Origin: Oscheius onirici
Taxonomy: Eukaryota; Nematoda; Chromadorea; Rhabditida; Rhabditidae
Direction of reading: 5' to 3'
DNA length: 64,000 bases
Assembly (NCBI GenBank): GCA_932521025.1
Contig: OW051473.1
Coordinates: forward strand, 248,001 to 312,000
In this document: positions 1 to 10,539 of the stretch, piece after piece
How the letters are laid out: each line of letters begins with the position of its first letter
How positions within the stretch are numbered: position 1 is the stretch's first letter
Notes under the pieces: model-generated
Told to the model about the DNA's origin: nothing
Database searches by the model: none
Seen by the model: the letters and a program-made list of their open reading frames with translations, nothing else
Position numbers and translations under genes: made by a program

Positions 1-686
1 GGCCATTTTGTTCTACCCCTGTTAACAAGCCTAAAATTCCTTGTAAACACGTTTGTGTTACGATCGGTGCTTGTGGAATATTGAAACGTTCGAATACGAC
101 AAAAGTTTATTACCAAAAATAGAAACAACCGCTCTGTAGCGGAGAGAAATCACAACTGGGGAAATATCAGCTAGAATTTAGATGAGGGAAATTGGCGCCT
201 AAACCGACAGAGGATACGGTATGAGACGGCGGGATATTTGAATGGAGTAAATATCCTAACAGTTTGAATTGGCGGGCAAACTTTTGACGCGCGCAAGCCA
301 AAAGTTTCATTTGTCTAGCGTCCGCCTTGATTTTTCACATGTTAACAGCTCGTGTCTCTTGTTTTTGACATCATTTTCGAGCTCTTCAAGGTTACGGTAG
401 CTTTGTCGGAGATGCACTTCTGGGGTCCTTTAATGAAAAGAAGAGTTTCCACATGAATATTGTTTATTAAGGCTCAACTAAACAATTTTTAAATAAGAAA
501 ATTGGTAAGAATATGAGTAAAGAAAGTTAAAAGACAAGACGTTGTTCCAGCGGGTTGAGTCATCAAGGGCAAAGTCTCAGGAACTTTGTCGGTAGGACGC
601 TGTTGCACGGTGGTCGAACGAGTTGGGAATGAGATGGTAGAGTTCATGCCTATAAATTTTTTGTTGTTTCAAATTGTCCAGCCAAA
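1..686. other. Intergenic; 3' flank of the minus-strand gene at 687-1428
   Basis: I see no convincing coding exon here. A minus-strand AATAAA (463-468 on the plus axis) lies about 220 bp past the stop codon of the neighbouring gene and is its likely polyadenylation signal. The rest is unremarkable sequence. Confidence 0.5.
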
Positions 687-1428
687 CTAACCGGTTTTCT
701 CCAAACGCTGGAGCAGCATGCTCAGGCTCTTCACATCGGCATAACCCATCTTCCAGGACCTGTTTGATACGCCTGTATTCTGAAAAACTGTATATAAACG
801 ACCTTGAAGTAATAAAGAGAGCGAATCCCTAAAGTGAAAACTTTGAGAAACCGACACAAAAAAGTTTGTTGTGGTAACAAAGAAGTGAGTGATAAAATGT
901 GTTTCATTTCTAGCGGAAAAGTCTATCCCTAAGTATAAAGAGAGGAACATTTTAGCAAAAACAAAAAAAATTCAAATATTATGTTTCAGCCCCTAGAAAA
1001 GAACGTAACTCACCAGCTGTCCCTGAAGCATAGATTTCTTCTTCGCCATCTGCTCTACACCATCTTGAGCCAAAGTGTAGTCGTTGGAAATTCTCGTAGT
1101 TGTTGAAATTGTTGTACTGTCCGAAGTTTCTGGAGAAGCAGTGGAGAACTGGTTTTCTACCATCTTCGTTTTGATCATTTCCGTCGTTTCAGTGTAGTAC
1201 GATTGCTGAGTCGTACTTTCATTTTCCAGCTCAGAAATGTTCAGTGTCGTATAGACCTCTGGTGTCAAAGGAAATGTCTTAAAATTGGTCTTAATTGTGC
1301 AATTGATTAGACACCTCTGTAGACCACAATAGAGTTGAATTGTCTATAAGACCAGAATCTTCTGCAGGAACAACAGATCGGATCTCCAGAACAAGAAACA
1401 TTAACAACCAAGACAAATGAGGAGACAT
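687..1428 (-). CDS. Small secreted Ser/Thr-rich protein, uncharacterised
   Basis: Three exons (1428-1315, 1277-1014, 779-687) join in phase 0 with GT-AG introns and give a protein of about 156 residues. The first exon starts MSPHLSWLLMFLVLEIRS, which reads as a signal peptide. The central exon is very rich in Thr and Ser (for example STTIST and ETTEM), with N-x-T/S sites that would suit O- and N-glycosylation of a mucin-like stretch. The end is a short charged, leucine-containing helix (LSMLLQRLEKTG). I recognise no domain. A polyadenylation signal lies downstream at 463-468. An alternative frame of the last exon is also open, but only the frame used here keeps the splice phase. Function unknown; extracellular or surface location is inferred from the leader. 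Confidence 0.6.
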
Positions 1429-1680
1429 GGTTGAGGTAAAGTAAAGCAGCAAGTCGGAACGCTCACTTTTATATACCCTTCAAGGGTTACGAATCTCCTA
1501 CGCAAACAAGTGTGATTAAAAATTGTGTAGCACACGCAACATACGGATATTTCGAGCTCTACTTTTGATCTTTGAAAATGATGAACAAGATCGGTATCAC
1601 AACGGAAGTATGATTGCACATTGAGGCGAATAATGCAGTTACTTGCTCTATAGATTCGTTTTCGCCTCGGTTTTTGCAAA

Positions 1681-2136
1681 ATGTTGCAAAAAAATATTCT
1701 GGCTGGTGAGTCCTTTCAATCTCCTCCGATTGTGTTATTCCAGATTTTCGCTTCTCTGGCCATCCAAGTCAAGACTGATAAGATCAAGGACTTTGCCAAC
1801 GTCAACTTTGTCCTCCAATGCCGCTACAATACAACAATCTTATCGGCTTCCTTCAAATATGAGATTTTCTTGAAGGAACGAGACCTTCTCCATGACGATA
1901 AGGTCGCCAGTTTCGCCGGAGCCGGATTGGGAGGTGTGAACAGCAGCATCTCCGGAAATGTCTACGGAGATGGGCCGTTCAGTCCTAGATACAACTTTTA
2001 CTTACTGATCGAGTCAGATTGTCCTGATGGAGACGATTGGACGAAGACGATCGTAAAGCCCGCGTGTCCCGTCAACAGTGGAACGTCATTCTACTACAAC
2101 GATGTAGTGATCAATCTAAATAAGTTGAATAATTAG
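1681..2136 (+). CDS. Nematode hypothetical protein, probably secreted
   Basis: An open frame of 151 codons runs from ATG 1681 to a TAG at 2134-2136, with an AATAAA a few bases beyond. The C-terminal 120 residues look strongly coding and contain four cysteines, including LQCRYN, ESDCPDG and KPACPV, so an extracellular beta-rich fold is plausible. I do not recognise the family. The 5' end is uncertain: a good donor (GTGAGT near 1706) and acceptor (TTCCAG at 1738-1743) could remove the hydrophilic start and join KKIFWL to IFASLAIQ, which would make a better leader, but I find no in-frame ATG for that form. The gene is divergent from the one at 687-1428, only about 250 bp away, so the two may share a promoter. 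Confidence 0.6.
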   Translation: MLQKNILAGESFQSPPIVLFQIFASLAIQVKTDKIKDFANVNFVLQCRYNTTILSASFKYEIFLKERDLLHDDKVASFAGAGLGGVNSSISGNVYGDGPFSPRYNFYLLIESDCPDGDDWTKTIVKPACPVNSGTSFYYNDVVINLNKLNN

Positions 2137-2272
2137 ATTTCGGAATAAAAAGTATTGTTCTGGTATTGAACAGTCCCCCATTTCTCAACCTAGAGCCCAT
2201 CTGACCTTCCTACTTGTCTCTGTCGAGAACCAGCTGGCAGCCGTAAATTTTGGCGCACCTCCAAATCACCTA

Positions 2273-2510
2273 TTACAGATTAGTCCAATTTACTCGTTTC
2301 CGTATTTGAGACAGGAACTTACAATCGACTAGAGCAATAGCACTGACGAAGAGAACGCGATAGTGATGAGGCATGAAATAAAAATTGATGAGCTGACCGG
2401 CCGGCCAGAGGAGAAAGTCGAGCTAGATGTAGTCGAAAAAAAAGCGGTAGTCATTAATAGCGTATTTGATACTTTTTCCTTCCAGAAGAGCGGCGGCTAA
2501 AGTTAGGCTT
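2273..2510 (-). pseudogene. Mpv17/PMP22-family exon with an in-frame stop (relic)
   Basis: On the minus strand one frame reads ALLEGKS, then NDYRFFFDYI, a TAG stop (2423-2425), then LDFLLWPAGQLINFYFMP and HHYRVLFVSAIALVD. The segments LWPAGQLINFYFMP and HYRV are the hallmark of the C-terminal half of Mpv17/PMP22-family proteins, small four-helix membrane proteins of mitochondria or peroxisomes. The TAG falls just before the conserved WP motif, and I could not find convincing N-terminal exons upstream on the minus strand. A strong donor (GTAAGT) follows at the end of the homologous segment, so the original gene continued. It may be a decayed copy, or a real gene with a sequencing error. Confidence 0.6.
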
Positions 2511-2939
2511 TGATAAACTTGTAGTAATGATAACAGATATTTACGGCAACAGCTCCAGTAGCACTGTTTCCGCCCATAAAAAATTACCATGATATTGTGG
2601 TTTTTTCAACCTTTTGTTAGGAGCGAGTATTTTATTAAAAAATAGTACACTCGTTTTGCATGCAAGACTTCCAAAAGCTTGACAGCTCCAAGATATTAAC
2701 TTTGCCAATATTTTGTTGGGAAGAAACTGCTAATTGACGGACTCTATATCGCTGTCGTTATTCTCATCGGCCAAAGTTTTGCAGGATTTATCAAAGTTTT
2801 TGAAGAACGAAATGTTGCGTTTTACTGCACAAAATCGAACGCTTGGTTATCAATTTTATTTGAATAGCAAAGTGTGTCCGAGCAGTCTGCCTCACCTTAT
2901 CAGTACACTCTGTTTCTTCCCAGTTTTCAAGTCTCCAAC
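2511..2939. other. Intergenic or leftover intron sequence
   Basis: There is no clear gene. A short minus-strand frame (FMGGNSATGAVA, around 2545-2580) could be an older upstream exon of the Mpv17-like relic, but its splice phase does not fit. The remainder is AT-rich spacer in front of the plus-strand gene starting at 2940. Confidence 0.35.
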
Positions 2940-4627
2940 ATGAGCGTCTCTAATGTGTTCCAAATAGAGCGTATTCCCCAAAGCAGCTTGAAACAAGTTG
3001 TCCAAAAGGTAGACGGTGTCTCTGCACCTAAAGTTCTGTTTCAGATGTTGGTTCTTTCAAACTACCGACTTCGAAGGACTTGTCGCTCAATGATGTCATT
3101 TCTCACGGAAAAAATGAGTCAAACTGTTATATATGCTTCAAAGTACTCTCTGGTTTTTGAATATGAAACGGTATGCCGTTTTAACACATTTCGAGCTCAC
3201 TTCTCAGATAAACAGGATCAGGTTGGAGCAAATTCTGAACGGGAAACGCCGAATATGGACTGACACAGAAGATATGATCAAGAGAATGCTTTTACCTTAC
3301 AACAACTTTTGTGTGGAACAACTTCATTTAAAAAATTTCAAAAGTCGTGAGTTTAGCAATTAAGAACACTCCAAGCTTGGTTATAGACGAACATGTGAGA
3401 CAAACTGAACAGAATAGTGTCCATGAGCACGAGGAGTACTCATTTCTATTGGAATTTTTTACGCAAGTCGGCTGGAGCTGTTATAACTTGACTTCTGATT
3501 GCACTCCTTCTATCGCTATCAAGTTTTCTGCTATTCTAAGTGCAAAAATGTTGGAAGTTGCTATAGCAGACACTTCCGATTGTACACCTTTCTTGAGCGA
3601 ACATTTCTTTGTGGTGAGTACTTTTCCAACGCAAAGTGATCGATGCACTTTGTGCCAACTTTATCAATCAGAGCAATCTGTCAAGGCAGAATCTTATTTT
3701 AGAATTCATTTGTAAACATGAAAAATGAAAAGTGTTGAAACATTGAAAAATGAAATTAAAAGTTAAAAATACTGGTGAAGATATCATTGAATAAAAGTAT
3801 AAAAAAGTAAAGTTTCTCCCTTTAAACGCCAGTGTTCCGAAGAGTTCTCTGGGAGACCAGCTTCTACTGCATGAGGGGTCAATCTGAGGGACCAGATCGT
3901 GTGAGGCGTTTTCGTCCCGAAGTTGCTCAACATGTTCCATGGAATACATTTACTTCGTAGAAAGCTACTACCAATTTACCGACAGGATGGATGCCTCGGT
4001 TGGGCAGAAGCGGGGGTTTGAACTGGGGACCATTTAATTGACAATATGGCGCCTCCTGCCACTGCGCCATATTGCTTCATCTCGCTTATCATTGAATATT
4101 GAACCTAGAAACAATTGTAGTTTTCAGGACTACCTGTACCTTAAAGTCGTCAACAATCCAATGCTGGAAGTTGTGGTTCGTTTATTCCTTGCCAACGATT
4201 TCTGTCGAGAACTTCGGACAAGTAAGCTAGTGGAACATTATGATTTTTCACCTCTCCCTATAAAAGAAGGGCTGGTTGAAGAAATCACAGCTGTAAGTGT
4301 TGATCAAACAGTCGCTTTAGTTATTTTTAGGGCTTTCTTCACACTACCTGCTTACACAAAAAGTTTCAATTTGATGTTCTAAAAACGGATATTGAGGAGA
4401 TTTTCCTTTCTTTGACCGGTCAGGTCGATGAATGCCCAGTCACTGTTGCTGATTCTTCTGGGAAATGTTTCTACTACGTTTATATCGAAAGAGATGGCGG
4501 CATGGAGAGAGTAGTTATCAAAATTGAAGACAATCTGGAAGCCCATAAGAGAAAGGAGCGACAGAGAACAAGAATGCGAGGCAGCACATTTCATGTTACT
4601 TATTCTATTGAAGCTGTTGACATTTAA
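2940..4627 (+). CDS. Nematode-specific protein, possibly F-box-associated type
   Basis: Exons at about 2940-3168, 3208-3346, 3397-3614, 4128-4290 and 4331-4627 join in consistent phase and give roughly 350 residues ending in TAA at 4625-4627. The N-terminus (FQIERIPQSSLKQVV, then LLVLS-like and RRTCRSMM residues) loosely resembles the degenerate F-box of the expanded nematode F-box/FBA_2 and FTH families, and the body alternates hydrophobic strands with single cysteines. The last exon (CFYYVYIERDGGMERVVIKI) has the beta-strand-plus-charged look of the C-termini of those families. This assignment is weak; no motif is diagnostic. If right, the protein would be a substrate-binding adaptor of an SCF ubiquitin ligase. 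The fourth intron region carries a SINE on the opposite strand. Confidence 0.5.
3955..4085 (-). mobile_element. tRNA-derived SINE in an intron of the 2940-4627 gene
   Basis: Read on the minus strand, the segment has a Pol III A-box-like TGGCGCAGTGGCAGG, then a B-box-like CCAGTTCAAACCC, followed by GCTTCTGCCCAAC and CATCCATCCT and ending near TTGGTAGT. A second copy with the same order of blocks lies at 10315-10460 on the plus strand, which shows that this is a dispersed family and not a decayed tRNA gene. It sits opposite to the host gene inside a roughly 510 bp intron, much longer than that gene's other introns. Boundaries are approximate. Confidence 0.6.
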
Positions 4628-5249
4628 TCAATGAACATTTCGACAATAAACATTTTAAATAGATCTATTGCCTGTGTGAGACATAGTGAAATTTTTAAAA
4701 ATTAGTAAAAAACGGAAGTGGTTGACCTGATTTTATAGCTTCTCGCTAGATAGTTACTCAAGTCCGAGATTTTCCTGCAAGCGCTAAAATAAACACCAAA
4801 AACGTATTTGTCCCTGGACTTTATTTCTAGTTTGCACTGATATCGAAGCCTTTGCTCTCTGTCTAAATAACGTGAACTCTACTCCGTAGTTAGTTTGCTT
4901 TGTCACCAAATTTTCAATAAAAACAGTAATTAGAAAAGCGTAATATTTTTGATTTATACTAACACCAAGTATTTCTGGAAATATGAGATAGTTTGCGCCT
5001 CAAAGAAAGAGTCCGAACACCAGCCGTTTGCTCACCATTTTGATAGATAATATTCAAAACTTGTGTATTCTTTCACATATAGAATATGTTCTTTTTGATC
5101 CAATGAAAACCGTTCAGGTGTCTTGACTTCTTTACTGCCGCCCGGGAAACACGTGGCTTATCGGCCCATTGTCCGCCAAGAGCAAGTCTGTTCTGTGGCC
5201 GCGAATCGGTTGCAGAAGGCGCTGTCTTTCTTTTATCAGAGCCGTTGAC
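4628..5249. other. Intergenic between two plus-strand genes
   Basis: It contains the probable polyadenylation signal of the upstream gene (ACAATAAACATT near 4645) and then AT-rich spacer. The last 160 bp before the spinster start are more GC-rich (CCGCCCGGG around 5140) and may hold its promoter or 5' UTR. No gene seen. Confidence 0.4.
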
Positions 5250-8200
5250 ATGACCGACGGAAAATCTACGTGGGCTTACTATGCCCCAATTCTTATTCTT
5301 GTAAGTACTTAACAAATCTTAATAATTTGGTTTTAGTTTACAGTCAACCTGCTCAATTACATGGACAGATATACAGTGGCTGGTATAATTTTGCTCATTT
5401 CTTAGGACCTGCCCTTTCAGGAATGCTGGTTGATATTCAGAAATATTACAATATTAATGATGCTCAAGGAGGCCTGATTCAGACCGTCTTTATGGGCTTT
5501 TACATAATCTTTTCACCAACGTGTGGTTTTTTAGGCGACAGGCGAGTTTTCATTAGGGCTAAAAATTTGTCAAAAAACGTTGTTATACCATTTGGAAAAC
5601 GAATAAACGTTTTGATGGGCTTCCCTATATCAGCCTTCTTTCTATGGTTTTTTCAGATACAACAGGAAGTGGATTATGGTAGGAGGAATTTCACTATGGA
5701 TTTGTATTGTATTTGCCTCTAGTTGGGTGCCTGCAAATGTATGTTGCTGTTTCAGAACCTTTAGTTGCAGTTTTAAGATGTTCTGGCTCTTTCTTGTACT
5801 TCGCGGAATGGTTGGAATTGGAGAGGCCAGTTATGCTATTATTAGTCCTTCAGTAATTGCTGATCTCTACACAGGGCAAGCAAGATCTCGGTACTTTTTT
5901 TGTTTTAGCTAAAAAGTTTTTATTGTAGAATGTTGATGCTATTCTACTTTGCAACACCAGTCGGAAGGCAAGGATGAGCCTTGTTTACGTTAAATTATAT
6001 TTAGTGGCCTTGGTTTTATCGTTGGAGCAGAAGTAGACAGTGCGAGTAGTTTTCAGTGGGGAATCAGAGTCACTCTTATACCAGGTTTGCTTTTCGTTAT
6101 TTTTATCTATTCCTGAAAAAAGGAAAAACATGTTGATCTTTGATTCTTAGAAGTTGGACAATAATTTCTTTACAGGTATCATTTGCGTGTTCCTGATCAT
6201 GTTCTTCATACAGGAGCCTGAAAGAGGTTCCGCAGAAAGAGAAATTGGGGTCATCAATACCGAACTTAAAAATACTGGCTACCTTTCTGATCTATGGTCC
6301 ATCGTCAGAAAGTAAATTGCAATTTATGTACATCGTACAGCACGTTTCAGTCCAACCTACATGACATCCACGTTTGGATACACGGCTTTAGTATTCGGAG
6401 GTTTGTTGGGGTCAGCATTGGGCACAAAACTGTATTTTAAGTTGGTACTTTGTCATGGTTTATGCCGACAGCCATCGAAAGGAGTAAAGCATGTCAACAA
6501 GGCTTGAACTCAACCGATGCTCTTGATGATACTACAAAATCCAAGTGAGAACTTCGAGAATGCTAAAAACGAGTATCATGATAGATTCAAGTGTTAACGT
6601 TAGACTTGCTGAGCTAACGAATATGCAGCCTCAACATTGAAATTGTGCTGTAAGATACAGTAGTCAACGTCGTCGTACTACATTTGTACCCTCATAACAG
6701 CAGCAGAACTTTTCTGATCTTTACCAAGTTCAAAATCCAATCTCTCTACTACTAAAGCGCAATTGTGTCTGTCGTGGACTCTGTGTGTGTGTTTGTTTGT
6801 TTGTTTATCCGGGACCTCAAATTTTGGTGTATTGTTAAGAGTCGCCGTCTTCACCCAGACGACCCAGGTTCGATTCCTCTCCTCGCCAAATATTTTTGCT
6901 TAATTGTTTTGAGTAGGAAAAAGAGTCAGGGTGACCGGTAGGGGATTACATGGAACCGGTTGATCTGCATAAGTTGAAAGAGAGATCGGATAGCTGGAAA
7001 AGGGATCAGAAGAGATCGGTCCACTGGGGAAGGAATCAGAAGGGATCGGTTGACTGGGGAAGGGATGGGAAGTAAAGAAGAAAACACAAGTAAAAAAGCC
7101 GCCGACAGGCAGCGAAGCCGGCTGGTTGTTGATTAATTTCTCGACAGAAATAATTTGTTACCTGCGACTTCAGAACATCAAACCGTAGGTGGACTTGAAA
7201 ACAGTGAAAAGGGGATTGTTGCGAAAAACGGACGTGAAGGCTGAGTTCCTCGTAAAATTTCGATGAAACAGTTTCTCTCAGATTCGCATTTTGACAGTGC
7301 AGAGATTTTGAAATTTTTTAAAAAAGATCTAAGCGTTGTAATTAGAGAGGATGTTGTTTTCCTCAGCGCTGATATTTTTGGGATGATGGTAAATGTGCAA
7401 ATGTTTGATAGAACCCTATATATTTCTGTGCAGATTAAAACTTTCAGCATCAACCTCGTTTTCGGAACTATTACATGTGTTTCCGGTTTTGTCGGAGTTG
7501 TAATTGGAACAATAGGCTCAAATGTAAGTCTCTGATTTCTGCTGGAACGTCTAGTGAAAAATCAGTCTAGGATTTTGTTTTACAAAGGTCTACAACTCTT
7601 TCGGAAAAGCTTATTTTGGCCAACCTTTGAAAACTTTACTTTTCTTGTAATTTACCAAGTTTTCAGTGGATGAGTACCGGCTACGGAATTTTTAAATACA
7701 TTCAAACAAAAAGGTCTGATGCCATCATGTGCTGCGTTGGAGCCATTATTGGCGTTCCGACGATGTTTTTTGGCATATGGGCTATAGACAAAAATCTAGT
7801 AATCGCATATGTGAGCCTTTTATTATTTTTGTTGAAACATACACTTTTTCAGATCCTGATGTTCATCTGCACTGCCGGTGAGTACATTATTAATTTGTTT
7901 TGAAGAGAACAAATAATTTTTTTCAGGACTCAGCTTCAACTGGGCTACAAACGGTGAGAGCAGATTCTTTTCAGTACTCATTAACTTTTAGTGGATATGC
8001 TTTTGGTATGAGTTTGAAAATGTTCTTATTCTCGTTCTAGTCAGTGGTGATTCCTCCTCGGCGAAATACAGCCAATGCGGTTCAAATTCTAACATCTCAT
8101 TTATTAGGAGATGGTTCCGGGCCATATATATTGGGCGCGGTAATTCAGTGCAACTCACCGGAGCAAACTAATTAAGATATCCGACTGGATTAAAGGCCCG

Positions 8201-8502
8201 GACACGTCACCATGTGCAGAATTCCACTCTTTACGAACATCTTTCTACATATCCGTGGCACTTTTAATAGTAGGAGCAATATTATTTGCCATTTCTGCAA
8301 TGACAATTATACGAGATCAGCGGATTTTCGCAGAAGAAATGGGTAAATCTTACTATGGTTAATCAATTCAGTCAAACATTCAGGAGCTTTGAAGTTGCAG
8401 GAGAGCAGTGAAGAAACGGACAGTTATGTAGAAATTGATGATCTCGGTGATTCAAAAACGATTCATGATTCACAAATGGGTCTTGTCTTTACAAAAATGT
8501 AG
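5250..8502 (+). CDS. Spinster-family major facilitator transporter
   Basis: About fourteen exons join in phase from ATG 5250 to TAG 8500-8502. Family signatures are [12 protein letters not shown] in helix 1, [10 protein letters not shown] and [14 protein letters not shown] in the first loop, [50 protein letters not shown] and [15 protein letters not shown]. These match animal Spinster/SPNS proteins (spin genes of C. elegans), which export lysolipids or sphingolipids, and in some cases sugars, from lysosomes or the plasma membrane; the substrate cannot be read from the sequence. The twelve-helix layout appears complete, with a soluble C-terminal tail of Ser, Glu and Asp. Two introns begin with GC instead of GT, one exon (7992-8005) is 14 nt, and the 903 bp intron 6545-7447 carries a Helitron-like insertion. 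Which spin paralogue it is cannot be decided here. Confidence 0.9.
6743..7125 (+). mobile_element. Non-autonomous Helitron-like element in a spinster intron
   Basis: The element begins TCTCTACTACTAAAGCGC and continues TGTCTGTCGTGGACTC, a start that recurs in at least three other repeats in this window. It ends with a hairpin (AGCCG...CGGCT) followed by CTGG, which fits the Helitron CTRR rule. A near-identical end occurs at 51980-52007. Inside is a tRNA-like block (TGGTGTATTGTTAAG, then GGTTCGATTCC, about 6833-6885). There is no coding capacity. It explains why this intron is 903 bp when most of the gene's introns are 40-90 bp. The Helitron label is inferred from the ends alone. Confidence 0.5.
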
Positions 8503-9045
8503 ACTTTTTAATAGAGTTAGAAATAATAAAAAGCACCATTCGCTGGTAGATAAAGATTTCTTATTCTCCATAAGGAAGGGACTTTGGGCCCACACTTAGT
8601 TTTTAACAAGACGAGACAGGAAGTGCACAAGTGTTCTGACTACTTTGGTAGTTTTTTCGAGGGACAGGCGTGACTGGACGGAGTGACAACGAAAGGGAGA
8701 CTAAGATGGAGAGTTCGCGTGAGAACGAAGTGACAGATAAAAATGAATAACTTCTTACTTTAGCCCTGATAAGGGAGTTGCAAACCTTGTTTATGCTTAA
8801 TAAAGTTATTCAGCGAAAGTACTAGTAACCGTCCCGAGAACATTGTGTCACACTACAATACTTTTTTTAGACATCATATCATTAGTGGGTATGCAAAATG
8901 ACGCCTAGAGCAGAACCACCGAAACCAACGACTACAGTAGCTACTCTTAGACCGAGCTCTTCTGCTCAAACTGCATGAAATATTCGGGACGCTACAATAC
9001 TTCAAAAGCATTAATTTCAAAAACTTATATTTTATCACGTAACAA
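8503..9045. other. Convergent intergenic region holding a dispersed repeat
   Basis: Between the spinster stop and the end of the minus-strand TIL gene. About 8560-8830 is a repeat copy, listed separately. Both genes end here, so no promoter is expected. I see no further gene. Confidence 0.5.
8560..8830 (+). repeat. Dispersed repeat, related to 45425-45830
   Basis: Blocks such as TTAGTTTTTAACAAG, GGGACAGG-CGTGACTGGA, GGAGAGTT and GCCCTG-AAGG-GTTGC occur in the same order here and at 45425-45830. There is no coding frame and no clear terminal inverted repeat. It is probably a fragment of a non-autonomous transposon or of a long repeat family; the class is not resolved. Confidence 0.5.
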
Positions 9046-9591
9046 TTAACGTTTGAAAGGAGCAGATTGTGGGCAGGAGTCACCTTCAACACAGTTACCG
9101 TCAACACGATAATATCCACGATTGCATTTACAATATCCGGGAGGGTTGCAAATCTGAACACGAAATTTACTGTTAACAATTTTCAAACTGACAGGTCCAG
9201 AACCTCCGTAACAATAGTTCTCCTTGGGGCAGTTGTAGCAGTCGACCCACGTTTCTCCGTAGGGGCAGTTGGGGACACAACGAGAATATGGCTGTTGACT
9301 GAAAAAACTTTAGCGCCTTTATAGAAACCTCTATTACCAGTTTCGTCCATTGCAGTTGGGGTAAAATGCTTCACAATGATAACCACGGTTGCAGTTATAC
9401 CACTGTGAGCAGCAGTACACATCTCCATTAGGAGGCCAAGAAAATGGAGCTGCAGCTCCTTGAGGGCCACTAGTCGGCCCAGCTTCAGGAACCGGTCCTG
9501 GTTGCGGAGGCTGCGATGGAGGCGTCATTTGAGCACGCAGGCTCAAAAAGAGTTGAAGAACAAGAAGAAGAGAAGCGACGCTGGAGAACAT
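9046..9591 (-). CDS. Secreted TIL-domain (trypsin-inhibitor-like) cysteine-rich protein
   Basis: Three exons run from ATG at 9591 to TAA at 9046-9048, the last intron being only 39 bp. The leader MFSSVASLLLVLQLFLSLRA is a signal peptide. A Pro/Gly-rich linker follows (PPSQPPQPGPVPEAG), then a Cys-rich module with CCSQWYNC and a second module with spacing typical of TIL inhibitors: RCVPNCPYGETWVDCYNC, then YCYGG, ICNPPGYCKCNRGYYR and NCVEGDSC. TIL proteins of nematodes inhibit serine proteases and are secreted. The reactive loop of this copy is not typical enough to predict its target. The gene is convergent with the spinster gene. Confidence 0.75.
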
Positions 9592-9902
9592 TTTTTACTA
9601 ATTCAGAAAAAAGGCACCCTTTTATTGGCGACATAAGCTGCTTAACCAAAATAATGATTAGAGAATTGTATACAGTATGCAGGAAGCGTTTTGCAGTCAG
9701 GAGCAAAGATGGGTAGCCAGAGATCCGGTTCCTTGTTGATTGTTTATCGATAACCATAACGTTTCTATGCGCATAATTTGCACGAAAGTTGGACGTGCGG
9801 AAAGTATGTTCTTATTGATAAACTCATCGTAACGGGCTGCGCCAATGATCATTTCACCATTTATTTCTGTACATTGATCCTTTTTTGGAAAAACACGGCT
9901 GG

Positions 9903-10236
9903 TCTAAACTATCTGAAGCACAATGGTGTCTGTCGTGGACTATTGGGATGCTAGTGAGTTTTGTTTCCAGAATCTGTCAGCAGTTAAGACAGCTGAGCGC
10001 GGGGTCGTCGCCCCCCAGTGAACTGGCTAGACGACGAGGTATATAACACCAATTCCTCCCAATTGAACTGCCGCCAAAACCTGAACCGCCTAAGATGCGT
10101 CGGGACCGGCTATCGTAACCCCCGCCGCTGCGATCCCCAATTTGATCCCCGATTTGTTTGAGGTTTTTACCGCCATGCTAAGCTCACTTTCAATGCAAAC
10201 CGAACAACAGACACTATAGAACTTTAATAGTTTAGA
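9903..10236. mobile_element. Inverted-repeat element with TGTCTGT-type ends
   Basis: The left end TCTAAACTAT (9903-9912) and right end ATAGTTTAGA (10227-10236) are exact inverted copies. Both are followed inwards by an imperfect copy of the block CAATGGTGTCTGTCGTGG, seen on the minus strand at the right side as GTGTCTGTTGTTCGG. The interior is GC-rich (GCGCGGGGTCGTCGCCCC) and non-coding. The same end block starts the Helitron-like element at 6743, so these may be two opposed Helitron 5' ends or a true TIR element. Confidence 0.45.
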
Positions 10237-10314
10237 TAAGCAAGAACTAAGGTTCAGAAAAGGGAATGATCAGTTCTAACTTTACTTAACGCCGTTTCAG
10301 GTAAACAAATTGAA

Positions 10315-10460
10315 AGCGAGATAGCGCGGTTACAGGAGGTTCCAGCGCCAATCTGATAGTACCAAGTTCCACCCCGCTTCTGCCCAACAGAGTCATCCAT
10401 CCTTCCTTCCGTAGTAAGTTGGTAGTGCATTTACGGAGTTAGAACGTTTCGTGGATAAGA
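10315..10460 (+). mobile_element. tRNA-derived SINE, second copy
   Basis: Plus-strand order of blocks: GCGAGATAGCGCGGTTACAG (A-box region), CAGCGCCAATCTGATAG, CCAAGTTCCACCCC (B-box region), GCTTCTGCCCAACAGAG, CATCCATCCTTCC and AAGTTGGTAGTGC. The same series occurs at 3955-4085 on the minus strand, with CCGCTTCTGCCCAAC shared exactly. The B box here is more degenerate, so this copy is probably older or inactive. Confidence 0.55.
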
Positions 10461-10539
10461 ATAGGGGGCAATTTAATCCTTAACATTTTTTGGATGAGTA
10501 AGAGAACATTTCATTCTATCTTTTTCCGAAAGACTTTAT

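Larger units (their letters stand above)
9592..10539. other. Intergenic made mostly of repeats
   Basis: It holds the inverted-repeat element at 9903-10236 and the SINE at 10315-10460. The first 150 bp are the promoter side of the TIL gene. No gene seen. Confidence 0.45.
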
